This document shows, one piece after another, positions 1 through 8,979 of a stretch of 64,000 nt of DNA. The notes under the pieces were generated by a model. The model saw only the letters and a list, made by a program, of their open reading frames with translations, searched no databases and was not told the DNA's origin. Both the position numbers and the translations under genes were made by a program. This DNA comes from an uncultured Acetatifactor sp. (GTDB lineage Bacteria > Bacillota > Clostridia > Lachnospirales > Lachnospiraceae): positions 62,001 to 126,000 of the forward strand of contig CAJUIA010000003.1 of NCBI GenBank assembly GCA_910586485.1, written 5' to 3'. Numbering within the stretch: position 1 is the first letter of the stretch; each line of letters starts with the position of its first letter.

Positions 1-1
1 G

Positions 2-1210
2 TCCTGTACCCATGTGGATGTGAATACGGGGAATTCCGTGGAGCCTGCGGAAATGCGGGTCAGTGTGAAAAAGGTCAATGAGGTGCTGGGGATTCAGGTG
101 CCGGATGAGGCAATTTTGCACATCATGAAAAATCTGCAGTTTTCACCGGTGATGAACGGAGACGAGCTGATCCTGCAGGTGCCGGCTTATAGAGAGGATA
201 TGGAGACCTATCAGGATGTGGCGGAGGAGGTCATCCGTATGTACGGCTATGAGCATGTGATTCCTACATTCCTGTCGGAGGCAAAGGTCACCATGGGCGG
301 CCAAAGCGTGGAGCAGAAAAAGGAATTGAAGTTAAAGCGGCTTCTGTGCAGTATCGGGGCCTACGAGTGCATTCATTATTCCTTTATTTCCCCCTCGGAT
401 CTGGATATGCTGCGACTGCCGGAGGACGCTCCGGAGCGCAGGGCAATCCGCCTTTTGAATCCGATTAACGAAGAGCTGTCCCTGATGCGGACCACTCTGG
501 CGGCATCCATGCTGAATGCCGTGGCCAGGAATCAGAAAAAAGGGAATCTTTCCGGAAGACTGTTCGAGGCAGGAAAGATATTTATTCCCGGTGAGCTGCC
601 CTTAACGGAGTATCCGGACGAGCGGGATACGCTTTGTATCGGTATTTTCGGAGAGCAGGAGAGCTTCTTTACCTTAAAGGGGATGGCGGAGAAGCTGGCG
701 GAAACCATGTTCGGGCATTTTTCCTACGAGCCCGCGGAAAGGCCGTTCCTCCATCCTTATCAGTCAGCGGATATTCTTTGCAGCGGAGAAAAGGTGGGGT
801 ATCTTGGCAAGGTGGCATATGAAGTGGCGGAGAAGCTGGATCTTCGTACCGATGCGTACCTGCTGGAGCTGGATTTGAAAAGGCTGTCCGAGCTTTGCGA
901 TAAGAAGGAGGTATTCATACCGCTTCCCAAATTCCCAGAGGAAAAGAGGGATCTGGCTCTTGTGATGGGTAAGGAGGTTACCTGCGGACAGGTGGAAGAT
1001 GCTATTCGGAAGGCCTGCTCCCATGTAGGGGACATAAAGCTGTTTGACGTGTATGAGGGCGGACAGATTCCGGAGAATAAGAAGAGTATGGCGTTTACCG
1101 TTGAGTTTCTCCCCGGAGAGGAAGCCTTTGAGGCGGACACGGTGGACGGTTATGTAAAGAAAATATTGAAGAATTTAAAATATCATCTGGACATTGAGTT
1201 AAGAAGCTGA
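2..1210 (+). CDS. pheT: Phenylalanyl-tRNA synthetase beta subunit, C-terminal half (5' truncated by window)
   Basis: This is the C-terminal half of the beta subunit of phenylalanine-tRNA ligase, which works as an alpha2-beta2 enzyme in the cytoplasm to charge tRNA-Phe. The frame is open from base 2, so the gene begins upstream; about 400 of the usual ~800 residues are present. Seen in order: the B5 domain (MRVSVKKVNEVLG...YREDMETYQDVAEEVIRMYGY), the catalytic-like core (LLNPINEELSLMRTTL), and a C-terminal anticodon-binding FDX-ACB domain opening with LPKFPEEKRDLALVM. pheS is expected just upstream, outside the window. The apparent GTG start at 14 is not the true start. Confidence 0.97.
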   Translation, partial: SCTHVDVNTGNSVEPAEMRVSVKKVNEVLGIQVPDEAILHIMKNLQFSPVMNGDELILQVPAYREDMETYQDVAEEVIRMYGYEHVIPTFLSEAKVTMGGQSVEQKKELKLKRLLCSIGAYECIHYSFISPSDLDMLRLPEDAPERRAIRLLNPINEELSLMRTTLAASMLNAVARNQKKGNLSGRLFEAGKIFIPGELPLTEYPDERDTLCIGIFGEQESFFTLKGMAEKLAETMFGHFSYEPAERPFLHPYQSADILCSGEKVGYLGKVAYEVAEKLDLRTDAYLLELDLKRLSELCDKKEVFIPLPKFPEEKRDLALVMGKEVTCGQVEDAIRKACSHVGDIKLFDVYEGGQIPENKKSMAFTVEFLPGEEAFEADTVDGYVKKILKNLKYHLDIELRS

Positions 1211-1287
1211 TGATATTGCAGCTTTATGATCTGGAAGATCCGGAGGAAGAGACAAAAACAGAAATTGAAGGAGAGAGATTATGTTAA
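1210..1287 (+). CDS. Possible 25-aa small ORF coupled to pheT
   Basis: An ATG overlaps the pheT stop as ATGA and opens a 25-codon acidic ORF (MILQLYDLEDPEEETKTEIE, then GERLC) that ends seven bases into the next gene. The ATGA overlap and the run of acidic codons would fit a translationally coupled small protein bridging pheT and the aminopeptidase. It may equally be a chance reading of a short spacer, since the ribosome site of the aminopeptidase lies inside it. I do not recognise the peptide. Confidence 0.2.
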   Translation: MILQLYDLEDPEEETKTEIEGERLC

Positions 1288-2708
1288 AGAAATGTGCATG
1301 GGAAAATTATGACGGAAAGCAGGAAAAGAAGCTGGAAAAGCTGTGTAAGGAGTACAGGGAGTTTCTGGACAGCGGTAAGACGGAGCGGGAGTGCATTGAC
1401 ACCATTGTAAATACCATTGAGGCCCAGGGCTATCAGGAGCTGGAGAGCCTGATGAAGCAGGGCGGTACGGTGAGCAGGGGGGCAAAGGTTTACAGTGTAT
1501 GGATGAACAAATCCATCGTGATGTTTCAGATTGGCAAAAAGCCCATGGCGGAAGGACTGAATATCCTGGGCGCTCATATTGACAGCCCCAGGCTGGATGT
1601 GAAGCAGAATCCTTTGTTTGAGGATATAGATAATACCTTTGCTTATCTGGATACGCATTATTACGGCGGGGTGAAAAAGTATCAGTGGGTGACGCTGCCC
1701 CTTGCCCTTCACGGCGTGGTGGTAAAAAAGGACGGCACCACCGTGGAGCTGAACATCGGTGAAAACGAGGATGATCCGGTATTTTTCATCTCCGATCTGT
1801 TGATTCATCTGGCGGGAGAGCAGCTGGAAAAGAAAGCGGCAAAGGTGATCGAGGGCGAAGCGCTGGATCTGATTGTGGGCTCCCGGCCGATTATCCTCGG
1901 CAAGGAGGAAAAGGAGACCGACGAGGGAAAGAAAAAGGCAAAGCATCTTGTAAAGTCCGGCGTGCTGGATATTTTAAAAAAGACTTATGCCATCGAAGAG
2001 GACGACTTTCTTTCCGCGGAGCTGGAGGTGGTTCCTGCAGGAAAGGCAAGGGAGGCCGGCTTTGACCGCAGCATGATTTTAGCTTATGGGCAGGATGACA
2101 GGGTCTGTGCATTTACCTCCATGAAGGCAATGCTGGATTTAAAGGAGACGGACAGGACCGTCTGCTGCATCCTGGTGGACAAGGAAGAGATCGGCTCCGT
2201 GGGCGCAACTGGTATGCAGTCTAAGTTTTTTGAAAATGCGGTGGCAGAGCTGATGAATCTGACCGGTGAATACAGTGAAATGAATGTCAGGAGATGTCTG
2301 GCGAAAAGCTGTATGCTTTCTTCCGACGTCAGCGCAGGCTTCGACCCTAATTTCCGTTCCTGCTTTGAGCTGAAAAATGCCGCATGGCTGGGAGCCGGCA
2401 TGGTATTTAACAAGTTTACGGGTTCCAGAGGAAAATCCGGCTCCAATGACGCCAATGCGGAGTATATCGCCCACCTGCGCAAAATATTGGACGAAAAAGG
2501 AATTGCATACCAGACCGCGGAGCTGGGCAAGGTGGACGTAGGAGGCGGCGGAACCATTGCTTATATTCTGGCGCTGTACGGTATGAATGTGATCGACAGC
2601 GGCGTGCCGGTGCTGAATATGCACGCTCCTTGGGAGGCTACCAGCAAGGCGGACATTTTTGAGGCTTACCGTGGGTATAAGGTATTTGCAGAGCGCTGCG
2701 AAGCGTAA
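1281..2708 (+). CDS. M18 family zinc aminopeptidase
   Basis: Cytoplasmic metallo-aminopeptidase of family M18 (aspartyl aminopeptidase / aminopeptidase 1 type), removing N-terminal residues during peptide turnover; 475 aa is normal. The metal-site motifs are visible: GAHIDSPRLDVK (His and Asp ligands, about residues 94-105), VDKEEIGSVG (catalytic and metal Glu pair, about residue 300), SSDVSAGFDP, and a C-terminal VGGGGTIA followed by the HAP segment that supplies the last His. The start at 1281 follows GAAGGAGAGAG with good spacing. The gene lies 70 bases after pheT and 13 bases before queA, all in one direction, so cotranscription is likely. Substrate preference cannot be read from the sequence. 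Confidence 0.92.
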   Translation: MLKKCAWENYDGKQEKKLEKLCKEYREFLDSGKTERECIDTIVNTIEAQGYQELESLMKQGGTVSRGAKVYSVWMNKSIVMFQIGKKPMAEGLNILGAHIDSPRLDVKQNPLFEDIDNTFAYLDTHYYGGVKKYQWVTLPLALHGVVVKKDGTTVELNIGENEDDPVFFISDLLIHLAGEQLEKKAAKVIEGEALDLIVGSRPIILGKEEKETDEGKKKAKHLVKSGVLDILKKTYAIEEDDFLSAELEVVPAGKAREAGFDRSMILAYGQDDRVCAFTSMKAMLDLKETDRTVCCILVDKEEIGSVGATGMQSKFFENAVAELMNLTGEYSEMNVRRCLAKSCMLSSDVSAGFDPNFRSCFELKNAAWLGAGMVFNKFTGSRGKSGSNDANAEYIAHLRKILDEKGIAYQTAELGKVDVGGGGTIAYILALYGMNVIDSGVPVLNMHAPWEATSKADIFEAYRGYKVFAERCEA

Positions 2709-2721
2709 AGGATAAGTTCGG

Positions 2722-3753
2722 ATGATATTAAAGAAGAGTGACTTTTATTTTGATCTGCCCCAGGAGTTGATTGCCCAGGACCCGCTGGAGGATCGTTCCG
2801 CCTCCAGGCTGTTGGTGCTGGACAAAGAAACCGGGGCAGTGTCCCACCATGTTTTTCGGGAAATTGTGGATTATCTAAAGGCCGGGGACTGCCTGGTGTT
2901 AAATAATACAAAGGTGATCCCGGCAAGACTTCTAGGCGTAAAGGAGGACACCGGAGCCCATGTGGAGGTGCTGCTTTTAAAGCGCAGGGAGGCGGACGTC
3001 TGGGAAACTTTGGTAAAGCCGGGAAAAAAGTGCAGGCCCGGAGTATTTTTAAGCTTCGGAGATGGACTGTTAAGGGCGCAGGTACTGGAGACGGTGGAAG
3101 AGGGCAACCGCCTGATTCGCTTTGAATATCAGGGAATATGGGAAGAGGTCCTGGACAGGCTGGGGGAGATGCCCCTGCCGCCTTATATTACCCATAAGCT
3201 GAAGGATAAAAACCGTTACCAGACCGTATATGCCAGGTATGAGGGCTCCGCGGCGGCGCCCACTGCCGGCCTGCACTTTACTGGAGAGCTCCTGGAGAGG
3301 ATTCAGGAAAAAGGGGTAAGCCTTGCCTATGTGACTCTGCATGTGGGGCTGGGGACTTTCCGGCCGGTCAAGGAAGAAAATGTCCTTGACCATCATATGC
3401 ACTCGGAATATTATCAGATTTCCGAAGAGGCTGCAGAGAAAATCAACGGAACGAAGCGGGCGGGAGGGCGCGTGATCTGTGTGGGCACCACCAGCTGCCG
3501 CACCGTGGAGAGTGCGGCGGACGAAAAGGGAATTGTCCATGCAGGCAGCGGAAATACAGAGATTTTTATTTATCCAGGGTATCATTTTAAGGTGTTGGAT
3601 GCTTTGATTACCAATTTTCATCTGCCGGAGTCCACCCTGGTGATGCTGGTCAGCGCCCTTGCAGGAAGAGAAAATGTGCTGGCGGCTTATCGGGAGGCGG
3701 TCAGGGAGCGATACAGGTTTTTCAGCTTTGGGGACTGTATGTTTATTCGATAG
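2722..3753 (+). CDS. queA: S-adenosylmethionine:tRNA ribosyltransferase-isomerase
   Basis: QueA transfers and isomerises the ribosyl moiety of S-adenosylmethionine onto preQ1 in tRNA, giving epoxyqueuosine at the wobble position of GUN-anticodon tRNAs. Length (343 aa) and motifs are typical: DFYFDLPQELIAQ at the N-terminus, LVLNNTKVIPARL, YARYEGSAAAPTAGLHFT (family signature), HVGLGTFRPV, and near the C-terminus ITNFHLPESTLVMLVSAL. The next long frame starts inside the queA C-terminus, but its first convincing start lies beyond the queA stop. No tgt is present next to it in the window. Confidence 0.97.
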   Translation: MILKKSDFYFDLPQELIAQDPLEDRSASRLLVLDKETGAVSHHVFREIVDYLKAGDCLVLNNTKVIPARLLGVKEDTGAHVEVLLLKRREADVWETLVKPGKKCRPGVFLSFGDGLLRAQVLETVEEGNRLIRFEYQGIWEEVLDRLGEMPLPPYITHKLKDKNRYQTVYARYEGSAAAPTAGLHFTGELLERIQEKGVSLAYVTLHVGLGTFRPVKEENVLDHHMHSEYYQISEEAAEKINGTKRAGGRVICVGTTSCRTVESAADEKGIVHAGSGNTEIFIYPGYHFKVLDALITNFHLPESTLVMLVSALAGRENVLAAYREAVRERYRFFSFGDCMFIR

Positions 3754-3871
3754 AAGCGTTTCTGTATATTTGGAACAGAATAAAGAATGTCCGGCTGACT
3801 TTATTCCGAAGATTGTTGATTTTATTCCGCTATGGCAGTATACTGTATCTGAAAAGCCTGGAGGTGCTGAC

Positions 3872-5737
3872 ATGAGCAATACCATAACCGTAAGGGAAGC
3901 AGCAAAGCTTTGGAAAATCACAGAACGCCGGGTAACCGTCCTGTGCAAAGAAAGCCGGATAAAAGGAGCATATAAAAAGAACCGCCGTTGGATGATTCCC
4001 ATTGATGCAGAAAAACCTGTGGACAGCCGGATTAAAACCGGTGCATACAGAAAAAACCAAACATTGCCTGACCTGCCGCTGCCGGTTGGAATTTCGGATT
4101 ATCGTTTGGCCTCGTCCGAGTACTACTATGTTGATAAAACTATGATGATCAAGGATTTTCTGGACGAGAGGCCAATGGTGTCTCTGTTTACCCGTCCGCG
4201 CCGTTTTGGCAAGACCTTGAATATGGATATGATCCGTACCTTCTTTGAAAAGACAGATGAAGACACTTCTGTTTATTTCAGAGATAAAAAGATTTGGTCC
4301 TGCGGTAAAAAATATCGTGACTATCAAGGAAAATATCCGGTGATTTTTATCACTTTTAAAGATGTAAAACGGGACTCCTGGGAGGAGACCTATGATCAAA
4401 TCTCTAAGATTCTGACACAGGAGTTTGAACGTCACAGTGAACTCTTGGAAAGCGGGCAGTGCAGTAAATATGAGAAAGCGTACTTTAAAAATGTTCTGGA
4501 AGAGAAGGCGGACAGTACGGACATGATGATGTCCCTGCAAAGGCTCTCTCAAATGCTGGACGAGCATTATGGTATTCCGCCGATTATTATTATTGACGAG
4601 TATGACACGCCGATGCAGCAGGGGCATGTGGGGGGATTTTATGATAAAGTAATTCTCTTTATGCGCAATCTCTTTTCAGGTGGTCTGAAAGATAATCGAC
4701 ACCTTTCTTATGGCTTTTTAACAGGCATTCTTCGTGTCGCCAAAGAGAGTTTTTTCAGCGGACTGAACAATTTAAAAGTGAATTCCATATTGGACAACCA
4801 GTATAGTGAGTATTTTGGCTTTACGCCGGAAGAAGTAAAGACGATTGCACGCTATTATCATGCGGAGGACAAGTACGCGGAAATCTGTGCCTGGTACGAT
4901 GGGTATCGGTTTGGAGATTCGGAAATATTTAACCCGTGGTCCGTCATCAATTATTTTAGCGGCGGCTGTCAACCCAGGGCCTTTTGGCAGTCAACCGGCA
5001 GCAACGAGATTATCGGTGAAATTTTGGCGAATGCGGGCGAAGATATTTATGAACGTCTTAACGCTTTATTGCAGGGGGAATCTTTCGTGACATATATTGA
5101 CACTGGAGTTATTTATCCCCAGATCCGCAAGAATCCTTCCTCCGTGTATAGCTTTCTTTTGGTTGCAGGCTATCTGAAAGTCGTGAGGGTGGATCCTGCT
5201 TTCAGCGGTGATTATATGTGCGAGGTGGCGCTGCCCAACCGGGAGATCACATTTGTCTATAATAAAGAGATTCTGCAAAAATTAGCTGATGTCATTCCCC
5301 AGGCTACTGCAATTTCAATTCAAGAAGCACTATATTCCAATAATGTGCAAAGGCTGCAAAAGGAGATACACAAGCTTCTTCTCCAGACGGTAAGCTGCTT
5401 CGATACTGCAGGAGAGAACTTTTATCATGGTTTTGTTCTGGGGCTTTGTGCCATGATGGATAACCGTTACTATATCCGCTCCAATGGGGAATCCGGAGAG
5501 GGTAGATATGACATTCAACTATTTCCTAAGTCAGAGAGTATGCCGGGTATTTTGATTGAACTGAAGGCAGGCAGAGGCTTCTTTGGAGAAAAATTAAAAC
5601 AGCTTTCCGAGACAGCTTTGGTACAAATTCAAGATCACAAATACGATACGGATTTGATCTCAAAGGGCGTTAAAACGATCTTCAGGTATGGCGTAGCTTT
5701 CAGCGGGAAACAGGTGGAGATCACGGCGGCTTCCTGA
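3872..5737 (+). CDS. AAA-ATPase-like protein with N-terminal HTH and C-terminal PD-(D/E)XK nuclease domain
   Basis: A 621-aa protein of the widespread AAA-ATPase_like / PD-(D/E)XK family of Clostridia and Bacteroidetes, whose function is not established. Residues 1-50 form a MerR/excisionase-like helix-turn-helix (ITVREAAKLWKITERRVTVL...RRWMIP). The ATPase domain follows with the family's P-loop RPRRFGKTLNMDM and Walker B IIIIDEYDTPM. The C-terminus carries a nuclease-like core, RYDIQLFP...GILIELKAG (D, then E-x-K). The frame is open further upstream into queA, but ATG 3872 has GGAGGTG eight bases before it and is followed directly by the HTH. These genes are often accessory and mobile. The N-terminal HTH is the odd part, since most members I know of start at the ATPase domain. 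Confidence 0.85.
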   Translation: MSNTITVREAAKLWKITERRVTVLCKESRIKGAYKKNRRWMIPIDAEKPVDSRIKTGAYRKNQTLPDLPLPVGISDYRLASSEYYYVDKTMMIKDFLDERPMVSLFTRPRRFGKTLNMDMIRTFFEKTDEDTSVYFRDKKIWSCGKKYRDYQGKYPVIFITFKDVKRDSWEETYDQISKILTQEFERHSELLESGQCSKYEKAYFKNVLEEKADSTDMMMSLQRLSQMLDEHYGIPPIIIIDEYDTPMQQGHVGGFYDKVILFMRNLFSGGLKDNRHLSYGFLTGILRVAKESFFSGLNNLKVNSILDNQYSEYFGFTPEEVKTIARYYHAEDKYAEICAWYDGYRFGDSEIFNPWSVINYFSGGCQPRAFWQSTGSNEIIGEILANAGEDIYERLNALLQGESFVTYIDTGVIYPQIRKNPSSVYSFLLVAGYLKVVRVDPAFSGDYMCEVALPNREITFVYNKEILQKLADVIPQATAISIQEALYSNNVQRLQKEIHKLLLQTVSCFDTAGENFYHGFVLGLCAMMDNRYYIRSNGESGEGRYDIQLFPKSESMPGILIELKAGRGFFGEKLKQLSETALVQIQDHKYDTDLISKGVKTIFRYGVAFSGKQVEITAAS

Positions 5738-5799
5738 TGAAGAAATGGAAGCGTATGAAAAAGCGACAGGGAATGATAGATAGGATGGAGGAAATACTC

Positions 5800-6144
5800 A
5801 TGAACGACAGAAGAAGAAACAAGAGAACCAATATGCCGTCAAAGCTTGTTATGAAAAGACTTGACGGCAATACGGGAAAAGAGGTAACCATTAACATTCT
5901 GGATGTCTCTAAATCAGGGATCGGATTTGAGTGTGGGGAAGTTCTGCAGATCGGAGAGGTGTATGAGGCGCATCTGACCCTTTGGACCCATGAGGTGCTG
6001 CATGCCCTGCTGCGGATCGTGCGGATTGAGATGGGGACCGGGGGATATGATTACGGCGCGGTCTTTGTGGGAATGGGAGAGGCGGAGTTATCCAGAATCG
6101 AGACCTATCAGACTGTCAGCGAGCTTAACGGCGATGGAAATTAA
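5800..6144 (+). CDS. PilZ domain c-di-GMP-binding protein
   Basis: A 114-aa stand-alone PilZ domain, a cytoplasmic receptor for cyclic di-GMP. Both signature elements are present: an arginine-rich RxxxR at residues 5-9 (MNDRRRNKRTN) and DxSxxG at residues 35-40 (DVSKSG), followed by the beta-barrel. Upstream in-frame codons exist, but ATG 5800 has ATGGAGGAAA ideally spaced before it and begins with the RxxxR motif. The VanZ-like gene downstream starts inside its last codons, so the two are probably cotranslated. What it regulates is unknown. The same window carries a PelD-type c-di-GMP receptor at about 46-48 kb, so c-di-GMP signalling is clearly active in this organism. Confidence 0.88.
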   Translation: MNDRRRNKRTNMPSKLVMKRLDGNTGKEVTINILDVSKSGIGFECGEVLQIGEVYEAHLTLWTHEVLHALLRIVRIEMGTGGYDYGAVFVGMGEAELSRIETYQTVSELNGDGN

Positions 6145-6736
6145 GAAAACCGGGAGAAAAGGCGGCTCCGAAATGGGTGCAGGCGTTGGAAACGGCCGAA
6201 AGAAAAAAATTGTGGTTACGGTGTCGGCAGCAATTTTGCTGCTGGTATTGTATGTGCTGATCTTTGGCTTTTCCGCTCAGGATGGGGAGCGCTCCGGGTC
6301 CTTAAGCCAGATGATTTCGGAAAAGTGCGTGGAGCTGTTAAACAGCTTATCCGGCGGGAACTGGACGGAAAGCTTTATGCAGGATTTGGCCGCATATTTT
6401 GAGCATCCGCTGCGAAAGCTGGCGCATTTTTCGGAATATGCCTGTATGGGGATACTGCTGTATATTTTATGGAGGCAGTGGATCAAAAGAGGCAGGAAGC
6501 TGTATCTGCTGATTGTGCTGTGGGTTTTCTGCTCCGCGGGGCTGGACGAGCTTCACCAGCTGTTTGTGCCGGGGCGTTACGGAAGCTTTGCGGATGTGCT
6601 GCTGGATACCTGCGGCGGGGCTTTTGGAATGTTGCTTTGTGTCTTGGCGGCACGGTTTGCGGCATGGCTCCGGCACAAAAGGAACCGGAGTGTACAACGC
6701 AGGAACGGAAAGGAGCAGCAGATTGAAGAAGACTAA
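6134..6736 (+). CDS. VanZ-like family membrane protein
   Basis: A polytopic membrane protein of the VanZ family (about 200 aa). VanZ itself gives low-level teicoplanin resistance, but most chromosomal members have no known role. Visible: a first membrane segment near residues 25-42 (IVVTVSAAILLLVLYVLIFG), the FSAQDGERSGSLS segment typical of the family, KLAHFSEYACMG before the second helix, and LDELHQLFVPGRYGSFADVLLDTCGG, the best conserved stretch, then a final helix and a basic tail. The start may be ATG 6134, overlapping pilZ by 11 bases, or ATG 6173; neither has a strong ribosome site. It converges on tyrA with a 14-base gap and no visible terminator. Confidence 0.85.
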   Translation: MEIKKTGRKGGSEMGAGVGNGRKKKIVVTVSAAILLLVLYVLIFGFSAQDGERSGSLSQMISEKCVELLNSLSGGNWTESFMQDLAAYFEHPLRKLAHFSEYACMGILLYILWRQWIKRGRKLYLLIVLWVFCSAGLDELHQLFVPGRYGSFADVLLDTCGGAFGMLLCVLAARFAAWLRHKRNRSVQRRNGKEQQIEED

Positions 6737-6750
6737 GGCCGGGAAGAAGC

Positions 6751-7851
6751 TCAGCGCCTGACATGGACGGTATATTCCGCCGCTTCCAAAAGCCGCACGG
6801 CTGCATTCATGGAAGGCTCATCGTAAAGCTCCACTAAAAGCACGCCGTCTTCGGATTCTCGGTTATGGGTAATGCCGATATTTTTGATACTAAGGCCGTT
6901 TTCGGCCAGCAAAGCTGCAATATGTGCCAGAGCGCCGGTCTTGTCCGCAATATCCACATTGAAGCTGTAGGAGCGTTTGATGGGGCCGCTGGATGCGTTG
7001 ACAAAGGAATCCCGGTATATTCTGGCGTTGTCAAACACAGCATAGAGCGCCTGTTCGTTCCGATTATCCAGCTGGTCCTTGAAGGCAGTCAGCGAGTCAA
7101 TGCAGGCTTGCAGGAGGGAAGAGATATTTTCCGTGTTGGTCAGGCAGATCTGCTGCCACATGGCGGCGGAAGAAGAGGCAATTCTGGTAATATCCTTGAA
7201 GCCTCCGGCGGCGATCATTTTCATGATGCCGTCTTCCGAGTCGCTGTCCCGCACCAGATTAACCAGAGAGGCGGCGATGACATGAGGAAGATGACTGACG
7301 GCGGCGGTCACATAATCATGCTTCCGGTAATCAAGAATCAAGGGAATGGCCCCTATCTTTTCCGTCAGCTCTCGATAGGCCTCCAGCTTCTCTTTGGGGA
7401 CGGAGGGTGTAGGCGTCAGGATATAATATGCGTTTTCCAGCAGGGCAGCCCTGGAGTTTACATAGCCGGTGCGCTCGCTGCCGGCCATGGGATGTCCGCC
7501 GATGAAGCAATGCTCCAGACCGGCCTCCCGGACGGCCTCGTGAATAGTGGATTTTACGCTGCCCACATCGGTGAGCAGACATTTTGCGGGCATTATTTTT
7601 TTGACGGCGGCCAGGTTACCGTCGTTTTTTTGTACGGGCGCGCACAGGAAGATATAATCGCAGTCCGCAAAGCTCTCGTCGATGGCGGGGGCAATGATGT
7701 CCGCCACGGTGTCCTGCTTTGCCTGGCGGAGGGCTTCCAGATTCACATCGAAAGCGACGATTTTAATTTGAGGATCATATTCTTTTAAAGCTCTGGCGAT
7801 GGAGCCGCCGATCAATCCAAGGCCGATAAAACCGCAGATCAATTCAGACAT
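6751..7851 (-). CDS. tyrA: Prephenate dehydrogenase with C-terminal ACT domain
   Basis: NAD(P)-dependent oxidative decarboxylation of prephenate to 4-hydroxyphenylpyruvate in tyrosine synthesis. The N-terminal Rossmann motif GFIGLGLIGGSIA (residues 7-19), the TDVGSVK loop and GGHPMAGSERTG (active-site His region, about residues 120-131) are present, followed by the helical dimerisation domain and an ACT domain from about residue 295 (FNVDIADKTGALAHIAALL), which normally gives feedback control by aromatic amino acids. It is 366 aa, normal for the Gram-positive type. It stands alone on the minus strand with a good ribosome site (AAGGAGG) and no neighbouring aro genes in view. Confidence 0.96.
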   Translation of the reverse strand: MSELICGFIGLGLIGGSIARALKEYDPQIKIVAFDVNLEALRQAKQDTVADIIAPAIDESFADCDYIFLCAPVQKNDGNLAAVKKIMPAKCLLTDVGSVKSTIHEAVREAGLEHCFIGGHPMAGSERTGYVNSRAALLENAYYILTPTPSVPKEKLEAYRELTEKIGAIPLILDYRKHDYVTAAVSHLPHVIAASLVNLVRDSDSEDGIMKMIAAGGFKDITRIASSSAAMWQQICLTNTENISSLLQACIDSLTAFKDQLDNRNEQALYAVFDNARIYRDSFVNASSGPIKRSYSFNVDIADKTGALAHIAALLAENGLSIKNIGITHNRESEDGVLLVELYDEPSMNAAVRLLEAAEYTVHVRR

Positions 7852-7919
7852 GGGAGACCTCCTTATACAACAGGTTCAATTTTAAACCCTGCTGTAACAA
7901 CAAATTCTACTATAACACT

Positions 7920-8768
7920 TTAATGCGTTGAATTCAAGCAGGAATTTCGATATGCCGCAGGGGGGATGCCCACCTGCTCTTTAAAGGTTCGCGCAAAATG
8001 GGCGTAGCTGGAATAGCCTGTCATGGACTGCACCTGTGATACGGTAAATCCTTCCGCCAGCAGCTGCCGGGCCTGGGCCATTTTACGCAGCAGAATGTAA
8101 CCTTTGACGGTAGTGTTGGTATGCTTTTTGAAAATGCGGGAGATATAATCCGGATTATAGGTAAAGTGCCTGGAGAGATCGCGGAGAGAGACGGTTTCTC
8201 CAATGTGTTCCTCCAGATAACGGATCATATCGGTTACTGTCTGCTGGGTTGTGGAAACGTGGAACTTTTTTCCGTGTTCCGCATTCTGCAGGCGTACAAG
8301 GTTGTCTACCTGGGACATGAATTCTGCCAGACAGCTGATGGAAGCAAAGGAGTATTCGCCCTGAAAGGCAAGCAGCTCATCCAGCGTATTCTGCATGATC
8401 TTTAGCTGGGAGCCGGAGGGAAAAAGCAGCAGGGGACGCCCGGAGTCCTGCAGATAGGAATATTGTTCCTTCCCCTGTGGGAAAAGACTGTCCAGCCAGG
8501 CAGCCTTAAGCGAAAGAATATAGCGGTCATATAATTCGTCGGTTCTGTCAAAAAGCCTGTGCATACAAAAAGGCGGAATCAGGATCAGGGTTCCGGGCTC
8601 CGCGGATACGACCCGGTTTCCCAGCAGAATATCCGGCAGGGGGGACAGACTCAGGTACAATTCCACACCATCATGGACATGGGGCGGAATGTGGGTACGA
8701 CAGATTCCGGTGCGGCGGACAATGTTATAGGCATCGTCCTGTTCTGGATAAAAAACAGGTTTTTCCAT
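7920..8768 (-). CDS. AraC family transcriptional regulator
   Basis: A 282-aa regulator with an N-terminal cupin-like sensor (IPPHVHDGVELYLSL; PGTLILIPPFCMHRLFD) and a C-terminal AraC DNA-binding domain of two helix-turn-helices from about residue 180 (TVSLRDLSRHFTYNPDYISRIFKKHTN and GFTVSQVQSMTGYSSYAHFARTFKEQVGIPPAAYR). The cupin part suggests that it binds a small sugar-like ligand. It is divergent from the two oxidoreductases and the sugar epimerase that start at 8.98 kb, and 210 bases separate them, so it most likely controls that cluster. No operator could be identified with confidence. Confidence 0.92.
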   Translation of the reverse strand: MEKPVFYPEQDDAYNIVRRTGICRTHIPPHVHDGVELYLSLSPLPDILLGNRVVSAEPGTLILIPPFCMHRLFDRTDELYDRYILSLKAAWLDSLFPQGKEQYSYLQDSGRPLLLFPSGSQLKIMQNTLDELLAFQGEYSFASISCLAEFMSQVDNLVRLQNAEHGKKFHVSTTQQTVTDMIRYLEEHIGETVSLRDLSRHFTYNPDYISRIFKKHTNTTVKGYILLRKMAQARQLLAEGFTVSQVQSMTGYSSYAHFARTFKEQVGIPPAAYRNSCLNSTH

Positions 8769-8881
8769 GGCAATAACCAGGCCTTTCTGTAATGTGACTT
8801 ATCTTTAAAGCATAGCAGGTATCTTAATCACAGTCAATCTCTTTAGGTCGGATTTCATCATAAAATAGTAGAATTTATGTA

Positions 8882-8910
8882 TTGTTTAGTGCGAATTCCC
8901 TGTTTATACT
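8882..8910 (+). promoter_or_regulatory. Probable sigma-A promoter of the oxidoreductase cluster
   Basis: TTGTTT at 8882-8887 and TATACT at 8905-8910 with a 17-base spacer, about 60 bases before the first oxidoreductase start and within the divergent region shared with the AraC gene. The rest of 8769-8979 is AT-rich and holds no other feature I can name. Confidence 0.55.
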
Positions 8911-8979
8911 TTAGTAAATATATGCCTTCCAAAGGCGGGTTTGAGGCTTTGGCAGAGCTGTAGCAGGAGAATGACGGTT

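Noticed and set aside
3070..4002. 310-aa minus-strand open frame across queA and the next gene's start
   Set aside because: It covers a conserved gene (queA) and an intergenic region, and has no protein-like motif.
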